A stretch of DNA of 6,513 nucleotides from Gammaproteobacteria bacterium (lineage in GTDB: Bacteria > Pseudomonadota > Gammaproteobacteria > Enterobacterales > Alteromonadaceae): assembly GCA_023380515.1 (NCBI GenBank), contig JAMCRH010000309.1:1-6513 (forward strand), written 5' to 3'. Within the stretch, counting starts at the first letter, position 1, and each line of letters starts with the position of its first letter. Under the pieces are notes generated by a model that was given only the letters and a program-made list of their open reading frames with translations, searched no databases and was not told the DNA's origin. Positions 1 to 5,942 of this stretch are shown piece after piece. A program made the position numbers and the translations under genes.

Positions 1-389
1 GTGTGGACTGAATGGGGTTGGCGTTTTAATGCGAGTGTGTCAGCCGCGAGCTCGATGACACCCGTAGCTTCTTTGCACCATGCAATTCGATACGGGCGCA
101 ACACTTGCTCACGAATAACCTGCCCGACATCATTCAACCAAACCAATTGCAGAGACTCATGTAAGAAAAAACTGTGGACGACCCGACAATTCGGCAGCCA
201 GATTCCACTGCAACGTTCACCAGCCCGACCACGATGTCGTTGGCGCCAGCCAAACAAGCGTGGGAAGAATCGCCGTGCGACCCGCAGGTAGCCAATAAAC
301 AACCAATGCTCTTGTTGTCGAACAGCAAAGTTGGCAAAACTGCCGTACTCCCGCAAGCGCACATCACAATATTCATCACGATTTTTCAT
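1..389 (-). CDS. DUF192 (COG1430) family protein, 3' end cut by window edge
   Basis: An open frame starts at the ATG at 389-387 and stays open for 129 codons to the left edge, so the C-terminus is missing. Residues about 60-115 carry the DUF192 pattern: CSGIWLPNCRVVHSFF (60-75), then VWLNDVGQVIRE (83-94), RPYRIAWC (98-105) and GVIELAADTLA (110-120). Family members usually read roughly as pC.sVHTf-M...idvvFld..G.V, then a P-W/Y-R segment, then A..vLEl.aG. No signal peptide is visible, although many relatives are exported. The family has no settled biochemical role. The gene begins 24 bp after the tadC stop, with GGAGGGG just upstream, so it is probably the next gene of the Tad operon. From memory, DUF192 genes recur beside Tad loci, which suggests an accessory role, but that is inference. 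The family call is fairly secure and the function is unknown. Confidence 0.75.
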   Translation of the reverse strand, partial: MKNRDEYCDVRLREYGSFANFAVRQQEHWLFIGYLRVARRFFPRLFGWRQRHRGRAGERCSGIWLPNCRVVHSFFLHESLQLVWLNDVGQVIREQVLRPYRIAWCKEATGVIELAADTLALKRQPHSVH

Positions 390-391
390 AA

Positions 392-398
392 CCCCTCC
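392..398 (-). promoter_or_regulatory. Ribosome binding site of the DUF192 gene
   Basis: GGAGGGG lies 2-4 nt before the ATG at 389, a strong but rather tight Shine-Dalgarno sequence. It supports this start over any downstream one. It lies inside a four-codon mini-ORF (ATG at 400, TGA at 388-386) whose stop overlaps the gene's start as ATGA. Confidence 0.6.
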
Positions 399-413
399 AT
401 GGGCGCAGCCCTA

Positions 414-977
414 TTAGGTCTGCCACATAACTTTGGCGGCAATAATGCCAATAAATGGCAACATAGTTGCCGGAAAAACAAACACAATTAAGGGTAATAA
501 CAACCGCACGGGAAGCTCCTGAGCTTGCTGTTCAACTTCTTCGGCTAAGGTTTGCCGAAATGACGCAGCTTGCTCCCCCAATAACCCCGACAGCGCTCCT
601 CCATGCTGACTCGATTGAATCAACATGGTGACAAACATACTCACTTCGGCCACAGGATTACGCTGACGAAAGTTTTGCATGGCGTTAACCCATGGTTCAC
701 CGGTCCGCACTGCCGCCACAACTAAACGTAATTCTTGCTGTAACGCATTTTGGCGGCCTTGTGAAAGTAATTGCTGCATCGCCGCCATCAACGGCAAACC
801 TGCGGTTAATAGCATCGCCAAAAGCTCCATCATGGCCGGTAATTGACAACGCACCCGATGCAAGCGCTGTATTCGAAGTTGCCGAGCATCGAGCGCTTTA
901 AACACGGCCATGCCGATTACCATGAGCACAAAACTCAAACAACCCGCAGCTAGCATGGTCACCAGCACCAGTAACAT
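414..977 (-). CDS. tadC: Tad pilus inner-membrane platform protein TadC (short form, T2SSF domain)
   Basis: This 187-residue T2SSF (GspF-like) protein is the second half of the TadB/TadC platform on which the Tad ATPase acts. One membrane segment is visible near residues 2-27. The cytoplasmic helical T2SSF region follows (about 45-150: LPAMMELLAMLLTAGLPL at 46-63, GEPWVNAMQNF at 93-103, SSQHGGALSGLL at 122-133). A C-terminal hydrophobic stretch LPVRLLLPLIVFVFPATM (155-172) matches the typical TadC ending (lPvkl..Pl.lfiFPa). The usual length is nearer 290-310 residues, and the missing part is the N-terminal region before the T2SSF domain. The start is firm: the ATG overlaps the tadB stop as TAATG, with GAGGT 9 nt upstream (987-991). 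The stop TAA is followed at once by an in-frame TAG. Position after tadB and the C-terminal motif separate it from a second TadB. Confidence 0.88.
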   Translation of the reverse strand: MLLVLVTMLAAGCLSFVLMVIGMAVFKALDARQLRIQRLHRVRCQLPAMMELLAMLLTAGLPLMAAMQQLLSQGRQNALQQELRLVVAAVRTGEPWVNAMQNFRQRNPVAEVSMFVTMLIQSSQHGGALSGLLGEQAASFRQTLAEEVEQQAQELPVRLLLPLIVFVFPATMLPFIGIIAAKVMWQT

Positions 978-1834
978 TACAGCGCTACCTCAATTTTAAG
1001 CAGACGCTGCATCAGCCAATGACCACCGCACAACATCACCACAAGGAGTGCCGCTAGTCCCCAACCAATGGGATGTTGACTCAACTGTTCGAGCGACTCA
1101 CCTTCAATTCCCCACAGCACAAGTAGAATAAATAAAGGCATGGCCGTCATCACTTTGCCCTGCAAACGGCCCTGCGCGCTCAGGCTTTTGATGCGTTGCT
1201 CAAGCTGTTGTTTGCGACGCAGTGTTTGCGCCAAACTATCGAGCAACTGTGCTTGCTTTCCACCAAGTGATTGGCCATGGTCTAGCGCGAGGTAAATTCG
1301 ATGCAAATCGTCAGACGGATAGAGCTCGGCGAACGCCTTAAAGACCACAGGCAAGCTTTTCCCAAGGCGCAACTGGCGACTAATAATCTGTAATTCTTGC
1401 CCCAGTGGCGCGGTCATCTCTGCAGCGGCAAACGCAATGCCTTGTGCAACAGTACCGCCACTTCGTAGCGTCGTTGATAGCAACGTTAACATGGCCGGTA
1501 ATTGTCGCGTGACATGTTGCTGGCGACGCTTTTGCATGCGCTTATAGCTTTGCCAAGGTAGTACGATCCCCAGCACGGTTAAAACCCCTAAGCTCCACCA
1601 TGAGTCAAGAAAAAAACTCGCAACGAAAATGACTATACTGAGCAAAATGAACCAGATCAAAACTAAGTCGCGAACTCGTACGAACAAGAACAGAGAGGTT
1701 AAGTTGTTCTGCCAGCGCTGTTCGTAATGCTGGCGGTAGTCATGCAACAACCCGCGCACCAACACCGCCACAATAAAACTGAGACTGGCAGCCATGAGCG
1801 CCGCTGCCAACGTCGCTTGCACCAACTCAGTCAT
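977..1834 (-). CDS. tadB: Tad pilus inner-membrane platform protein TadB (T2SSF domain)
   Basis: This protein has 285 residues, the usual TadB length. It is an inner-membrane, GspF-like component that pairs with TadC and couples the TadA ATPase to pilin polymerisation. Membrane segments are visible at about 5-27, 56-75 and 79-94. The cytoplasmic T2SSF domain then spans about 110-230 (QLPAMLTLLSTTLRSGGTVAQ at 111-131 is the usual opening; PLGQELQIISRQLRLGKSLP at 143-162; RIKSLSAQGRLQGKVM at 214-229). Two C-terminal membrane segments follow at about 230-243 and 257-275. I chose the ATG at 1834 because AGGTGA lies 6 nt upstream. It overlaps the tadA stop by 8 nt, which implies coupled translation. 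A GTG at 1840 in the same frame would add two residues but has no well-placed ribosome site. The order tadA-tadB-tadC is canonical. Confidence 0.93.
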   Translation of the reverse strand: MTELVQATLAAALMAASLSFIVAVLVRGLLHDYRQHYEQRWQNNLTSLFLFVRVRDLVLIWFILLSIVIFVASFFLDSWWSLGVLTVLGIVLPWQSYKRMQKRRQQHVTRQLPAMLTLLSTTLRSGGTVAQGIAFAAAEMTAPLGQELQIISRQLRLGKSLPVVFKAFAELYPSDDLHRIYLALDHGQSLGGKQAQLLDSLAQTLRRKQQLEQRIKSLSAQGRLQGKVMTAMPLFILLVLWGIEGESLEQLSQHPIGWGLAALLVVMLCGGHWLMQRLLKIEVAL

Positions 1835-3071
1835 GGGCACTCACCTGCTGTAACCGGGCAATCATTTCATCACGCTGGTCATTCGGTAATTCATCAATAA
1901 AACTTGGTATTTGCCCGGTCCACTCATGGTTATCGCTTGCTTGGTTGTAACGAATAATCTCGGCTAACTGCATGACGTCGCCGGCTTGCCCGCGTACTTC
2001 CGTCAAACTGCTGACCACCCGTTTACCATTCGCTAATCGACAAATCTGTACAATCAGTTGAATCGCACCGGCGATTTGCTGCCGCACTGCATACAACGGC
2101 AAATCTAATCCAGCCATCAGTACCATAGTTTCAAGCCGACTGAGTGCGTCACGCGGGGTGTTTGCGTGCAACGTTGTCATCGATCCTGCATGACCAGTAT
2201 TCATCGCCTGCAACATATCAAGGCTCTCACCACCGCGACACTCGCCGACGACAATTCGATCGGGCCGCATCCGCAGCGCATTCATGACGAGCTGCCGGAT
2301 CGACACTGCCCCCGCACCTTCTTGGTTGGCCGGGCGGGCCTCTAAACAGACTAGGTTTTCGTGGTGCAACTGCAGCTCTGCAGCGTCCTCAATCGTGATC
2401 ACCCGTTCACCTGGATGAATATGGTCCGCCAACACATTGAGCAAGGTAGTCTTGCCACTCCCAGTGCCGCCGCTAATGACAAGGTTCTGACGCTGCTTCA
2501 CACCAATTTCGAGCAATTCGGCTAACAGCGGCGAAATGCTGCCAAACTCCACAAGATTTGCCATGAATATCCGGTGATTGCTGAACTTTCGAATTGTTAA
2601 GCAAGCCCCTGCGACAGCTAACGGAGGTAACACGGCATTGACCCGTGAACCGTTCGCCAATCGTGCATCCACCATCGGCGAACTCGCGTCAATTCGGCGC
2701 CCGAGAGGTGCCACAATGCGTTCAAGTACTTGGCGCAGCGCGGTTTCATGCATAAACTGCACCGGACTCAGTTGCAAACGACCCGACTGCTCAATAAATA
2801 TTTGGTTATAGCGATTGACCATAATTTCTGAGACCGTTTCGTCTCGCAGAAGTCCTTCGAGCGGACCAAGTCCAACGACATCATCTAAAACACGTTGCGT
2901 AAGTTGCTGCTCACTCTCTTCAATTTGCCAATCCCGGCCTTCACGTAATTGTTCACGTAAGCCCTGGCGCACAAGATCTCGGAGTGCGTCATCATCGAGT
3001 TGCATAACATCAGTTTGATGTAAATTTAAAGCCGCAACAGTTTGCGTTAGTAGTTCTGCATAGGTTTTCAT
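1827..3071 (-). CDS. tadA: Tad pilus assembly ATPase TadA/CpaF
   Basis: This is a 414-residue type II/IV secretion ATPase of the CpaF branch, the cytoplasmic hexameric motor of the Tad pilus. The N-terminal domain (about 60-165) carries VVGLGPLEGLLRD (65-77) and SEIMVNRYNQIFIEQSGRLQ (81-100), both typical of CpaF. The nucleotide site is complete: Walker A GGTGSGKTT (201-209), an Asp box VITIEDAAELQL (224-235), a Walker B region RIVVGECRGGE (272-282), and a His box GHAGSMTTLHAN (293-304) followed by PRDALSRLE. The C-terminal WTGQIPSFIDEL (384-395) matches the CpaF tail. Nothing is truncated, and all catalytic motifs are present. The ATG at 3071 has AAGGAG (3077-3082) 5 nt upstream. The gene follows the secretin after 51 bp, where many Tad loci carry tadZ/cpaE, and its end overlaps tadB. 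Family and role are secure. Confidence 0.97.
   Translation of the reverse strand: MKTYAELLTQTVAALNLHQTDVMQLDDDALRDLVRQGLREQLREGRDWQIEESEQQLTQRVLDDVVGLGPLEGLLRDETVSEIMVNRYNQIFIEQSGRLQLSPVQFMHETALRQVLERIVAPLGRRIDASSPMVDARLANGSRVNAVLPPLAVAGACLTIRKFSNHRIFMANLVEFGSISPLLAELLEIGVKQRQNLVISGGTGSGKTTLLNVLADHIHPGERVITIEDAAELQLHHENLVCLEARPANQEGAGAVSIRQLVMNALRMRPDRIVVGECRGGESLDMLQAMNTGHAGSMTTLHANTPRDALSRLETMVLMAGLDLPLYAVRQQIAGAIQLIVQICRLANGKRVVSSLTEVRGQAGDVMQLAEIIRYNQASDNHEWTGQIPSFIDELPNDQRDEMIARLQQVSAHD
1841..1846 (-). promoter_or_regulatory. Ribosome binding site deciding the tadB start
   Basis: AGGTGA lies inside the 3' end of tadA, 6 nt before the ATG at 1834. It directly abuts the alternative GTG at 1840, which makes the ATG the better start. 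Confidence 0.5.
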
Positions 3072-3122
3072 TGGCGCTCCTTTGCCGTATTTATGCCCTT
3101 CTTACTGCCTATCGAAATCGAA
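3072..3122 (-). promoter_or_regulatory. Secretin-tadA intergenic gap with tadA ribosome binding site
   Basis: This 51-bp gap is the longest in the window. It contains AAGGAG at 3077-3082, 5 nt before the tadA ATG, and nothing else I can assign. There is no hairpin with a T-run and no pair of well-spaced promoter boxes. In many Tad clusters a complete tadZ/cpaE gene occupies this slot. Confidence 0.5.
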
Positions 3123-4514
3123 TCAACGCTCTTCCATGCCGGTACAACCGAGAGTTTGAAACAGCGACATAAACTCTTGCTGCTGTTCCCGTTGCAGTTT
3201 CTGTTGCCGTTGTACTCGGCTCACATTGCGCGGTGTGACAAACACCACGACCTCCGTGTGTTGCTGACTATAATCCTCTGCACTGAGTAAATTACTGCCC
3301 GTTCCAGGGCCACTCATTGCACCGGGTAAACCACTTCGTGTTGAACTTTCTTCATAGCTAATTAGGCCTGCCACAACTAGCGTTTCGCCATCGGCAACCG
3401 TCACAGTTGTCTCGGTTCGACGACTGCGCAAACCCGGGACTCCTTGTACGGCAACGCTTAAGTCAGGATGACTTAATTCACTTATCAGATGCGTGCGGAT
3501 TTGTTGATCGGCAAGTAACTCCGGCAGAACATGCAGCTGAACCCCGTAGTTTTTGAAGGTCACCTCCGTTTGTCCAAGCGCATTAGTTTGTGGTACCGGG
3601 ATTTCGCCGCCAGCGAGAAAGGTCGCTTGCGTACCACTCTCAACACGCAAACGCGGCGTCGCTAGGACTTTCCCAGCACCACGCTCTTGCACGAGCTGCA
3701 GCACACTCCGCAAGCTCGCCATCCACCCTAGATAGCTACGTTGACCGCGGCCAAGCTCTTGCAACAAATCGCTATCACCAGGGACTAAATTCAGATCCAT
3801 AGCGCTTTCAACACGCCAAATATCCCCGCCAACACCGTCCGCGAGCACACCAAATACCGGGCCTGCTGCGGTTTGCTGCCAACGTAAACCGAGTTGCTGC
3901 AACCAGCGCGTACTGACTTCATACACTTGTACTTCCAGTTCAATCACTTCGGCAATTTCTGGTGTGTAATACAAGCCATGTAGATCCAGTTGACTATGTT
4001 GTTGCTTAAGCTCTGTGAACTGTGCAAGCTCATGAGCACTCACTTCACCACGCAAAAATAAATAGCCGTCGTCCCATTGGCTAGTCACTACACCAAGTTC
4101 AGACAGCTCGCTTTGGTCGCGTTCGCGGCTACTTAAAATCGCTCTTACTTGGCGCTCAAGCTGCCGGTCCTGGCGAGCAACAACCCGCACGCGTTGCGTA
4201 TGACGAACACCTTTATTGGTCCACCACCAGAGATCGACTTCGCCAACTTGCAGAGCAAGAATGAGGAGCTCTCGCTCATTCATTAAACGCGCTTCAATAA
4301 TGTCTGTGCGAGCTAATGCAATCCGTTGAATTTGATCCCGACTAACAATCAATTCAGCACTATCCACGACGAGACTGAGCGTGGCTGGGTCATTTTCGCT
4401 TGCTGCAACTCGATTAAGAATGACCAGCAAAACAATCACCACGGCGACGATTCCAATGCTGTGCTTACGTGCTTGTTTTGAATTTGCCGGCGCTGTCCCT
4501 TTCTTGTCTTGCAT
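3123..4514 (-). CDS. rcpA: Tad pilus outer-membrane secretin RcpA/CpaC
   Basis: This secretin forms the outer-membrane channel for the Tad fibre. From the ATG at 4514 it has 463 residues. A basic N-terminus precedes a hydrophobic signal segment (about 19-36) ending RVAAS, a plausible signal peptidase I site. A pilus/T2SS-T3SS N-domain follows at about 42-112 (LSLVVDSAELIVSRDQIQRI, then GEVDLWWWTNKG), then a BON-like region (about 116-176). The secretin domain spans about 263-431, with KVLATPRLRVESGTQATFLA (282-301), GGEIPVPQ (302-309), RRTETTVTVADGETLVVAGL (365-384) and TEVVVFVTPR (420-429). A Q-rich, probably coiled-coil tail ends the protein. The usual VPxLGDIPxLG element before the last strand is not recognisable. 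The start is uncertain: ATGs at 4571, 4526 (overlapping the cpaB stop) and 4514 all share the frame. TAGGA sits 10 nt before 4514, and the 4571 start would need a 52-nt overlap. Confidence 0.92.
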   Translation of the reverse strand: MQDKKGTAPANSKQARKHSIGIVAVVIVLLVILNRVAASENDPATLSLVVDSAELIVSRDQIQRIALARTDIIEARLMNERELLILALQVGEVDLWWWTNKGVRHTQRVRVVARQDRQLERQVRAILSSRERDQSELSELGVVTSQWDDGYLFLRGEVSAHELAQFTELKQQHSQLDLHGLYYTPEIAEVIELEVQVYEVSTRWLQQLGLRWQQTAAGPVFGVLADGVGGDIWRVESAMDLNLVPGDSDLLQELGRGQRSYLGWMASLRSVLQLVQERGAGKVLATPRLRVESGTQATFLAGGEIPVPQTNALGQTEVTFKNYGVQLHVLPELLADQQIRTHLISELSHPDLSVAVQGVPGLRSRRTETTVTVADGETLVVAGLISYEESSTRSGLPGAMSGPGTGSNLLSAEDYSQQHTEVVVFVTPRNVSRVQRQQKLQREQQQEFMSLFQTLGCTGMEER

Positions 4515-4519
4515 CCTTT

Positions 4520-5317
4520 CTACCATCCTATGTCTGTTGTAGGCTGCGTTTGTGAACTCGGAAATATCCATTCAACTGTCGGATTGCCTTGCAAGCGACG
4601 TGGCGAGCCACTTTCATGTTGGCGCGGTCGCAAAAAAACCTGCAATGTTTGGTTATGATACGCTTGGTGAAAACGCATCACGTCGGTCAGCGGGATGGCC
4701 ACAGTAATCACATTCATGCCGCCGCGTTGCTCACCATCCTGCAAGCGACCATCAATTGCTAATACCTCTAAAGCCGACGCTAGAAGCTGGGTGCCGCCCG
4801 GAGCATCGGTATAAAGATCAATGCGGTCACCAATATGCAAAGCATTACCATGATGGTCTTCATCGTTGACCCGAAAGCTAAACGCTGTTTGTTGTTCACC
4901 CAAACGGCTACTTAACCTGTGATCGAGATAAGGCAATAAATGAATTCGCTGCAGCGGACGACCTGCAACTAAGTCAGTCGTTAAGTCTGTCCGCAACACA
5001 CGTCCTATGATCGATTCAGCATCTTGCGCGAGGATCGCATCTGCCGCGAGTGCATCAGGGTTCACCTGCCGCACCCGCATATTTTTCGCGGTTAGTTGCT
5101 CCCCGGCAGCCAGCGCTTGCGCAGGAACAACAACGGCCACTCGTTCATTGGCGGTCTGCAGCGTTTGATAGTCGCGGCGATATTGTTGTTGAAGATCCAT
5201 TTCCGTTTGTCGCAAGTAGTTTTGCAAAACAAACCATGCAAATAGTGCCGCTAGAATGCCAACGAACAATGGAATCAAAAGCCACAGTTTGCTTTTTAAA
5301 CCAGCAACAAGCTTCAT
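4520..5317 (-). CDS. cpaB: Flp pilus assembly protein CpaB/RcpC (SAF domain)
   Basis: This 265-residue CpaB/RcpC is a periplasmic, membrane-anchored protein that works with the secretin in Tad pilus export. Residues about 11-32 form the N-terminal anchor (LWLLIPLFVGILAALFAWFV). A SAF domain follows at about 60-128: VAVVVPAQALAAGEQLTAKN (60-79), SIIGRVLRTDLTTDLVAGRP (102-121). The CpaB/RcpC C-terminal domain comes next, with LGEQQTAFSFRVND (139-152) and ALHIGDRIDLYTDAPGG (159-175). The family usually has a valid G.GDrVDv motif here, and the H-I-G-D-R-I-D version fits. The ATG overlaps the stop of the upstream gene as TAATG. No good Shine-Dalgarno is visible, so translation probably depends on coupling. 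The last codons overlap or abut the secretin start. Length and order (cpaB then secretin) are canonical. Confidence 0.92.
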   Translation of the reverse strand: MKLVAGLKSKLWLLIPLFVGILAALFAWFVLQNYLRQTEMDLQQQYRRDYQTLQTANERVAVVVPAQALAAGEQLTAKNMRVRQVNPDALAADAILAQDAESIIGRVLRTDLTTDLVAGRPLQRIHLLPYLDHRLSSRLGEQQTAFSFRVNDEDHHGNALHIGDRIDLYTDAPGGTQLLASALEVLAIDGRLQDGEQRGGMNVITVAIPLTDVMRFHQAYHNQTLQVFLRPRQHESGSPRRLQGNPTVEWIFPSSQTQPTTDIGW

Positions 5318-5931
5318 TACGGAGTTCCAAGTGTATGGGTTAGCCAGACCACACCAGGCTCTTGCTCCCAGCCGACCACCGAGTACACACCACGCTCGGT
5401 TAGATAACTCAGCACAAAGCTGCCCTGATATCGATCATGAATATGAATTGGTCCAATGGCTTCTTCTTGCATCTTGTCGATGGCTTCGTAGTAATGGGTC
5501 GCCAGTGGGCGGTTGGATAGCTCACTGCGCACTTCACCCGAATGAGAGTTGTACACATACAACTCATCACCGTGGTGTTCATCTTCAGTGAGCAAGGTTT
5601 CCGTCCATAACAAATTGTCATCATGCCACATCAGGGTTAGCATAAATCTCTCGCCCAAACAGTCGACTCGTTGTGTATCGGAGCTTGGTAAAATCAAGCA
5701 GTCGTGCGTTCCGCTCATAAGTTGTAATAGTGGCTCTGTGCGTGATTTCAGTAGCCAAATACGAACGTTTAGGCCAAACACCTTCGCAATATCGATAAGC
5801 TTCTCGGTCACCAAAGGTTGCGGTAAATACGTCGGTCTATCGGATTGCAACTGTGCCTGAGCAGCGCCAATCAGCACGAACACCCCACAGCACGCACTCA
5901 GCACAAAACGGGTCGTCTGTTTGAATCGCAT
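5317..5931 (-). CDS. Exported protein of unknown family within the Tad operon
   Basis: I do not recognise this 204-residue protein. It starts with a clear signal peptide: a basic MRFKQTTR, a hydrophobic core (about 9-23) and a signal peptidase I site AQA-Q after residue 26, so it should be periplasmic or outer-membrane associated. The mature part has no membrane segment and is rich in acidic residues and His in the middle (LTEDEHHGDELYVYNSHSGE, 114-133). Two mature cysteines (78 and 91) could form a disulfide. The segment LVTEKLIDIAKVFGLNVRIW (40-59) faintly recalls small secretin-associated domains, but this is weak. The ATG at 5931 has AAGGAG 6 nt upstream (5938-5943), overlapping the previous stop. 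The stop overlaps the cpaB start as TAATG. Translation locked to cpaB and the secretin suggests a job in pilus export or secretin assembly; this is inference. Confidence 0.8.
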   Translation of the reverse strand: MRFKQTTRFVLSACCGVFVLIGAAQAQLQSDRPTYLPQPLVTEKLIDIAKVFGLNVRIWLLKSRTEPLLQLMSGTHDCLILPSSDTQRVDCLGERFMLTLMWHDDNLLWTETLLTEDEHHGDELYVYNSHSGEVRSELSNRPLATHYYEAIDKMQEEAIGPIHIHDRYQGSFVLSYLTERGVYSVVGWEQEPGVVWLTHTLGTP

Positions 5932-5942
5932 AGTCTACTCCT

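Noticed and set aside
1..291. Plus-strand open frame of 96 codons at the left edge
   Set aside because: It is antisense to the DUF192 gene, low in family-like sequence and rich in R/T/S/P as expected of a shadow frame.
134..379. 81-codon minus-strand frame at the left end
   Set aside because: It overlaps the DUF192 reading frame in another phase and resembles no protein family, while the DUF192 frame has clear motifs and a ribosome site.
401..411. GGGC-TGC-GCCC inverted repeat after tadC
   Set aside because: It has only a 4-bp stem with no T-run, so it is not a credible terminator. It may still slightly affect DUF192 translation.
3072..3130. Possible promoter between the secretin and tadA (TTGATT and TAAATA)
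   Set aside because: The boxes are spaced far beyond the usual 16-18 bp and match consensus poorly.
5256..5860. Plus-strand frames of 103-111 codons across 5256-5860
   Set aside because: They are antisense to cpaB and the 204-aa exported gene, without ribosome sites or recognisable domains.
5880..5931. Lipobox LSAC near residue 14 of the 204-aa exported protein
   Set aside because: The hydrophobic stretch before the Cys is too short, and most of the hydrophobic core lies after it. The AQA signal peptidase I site fits better.
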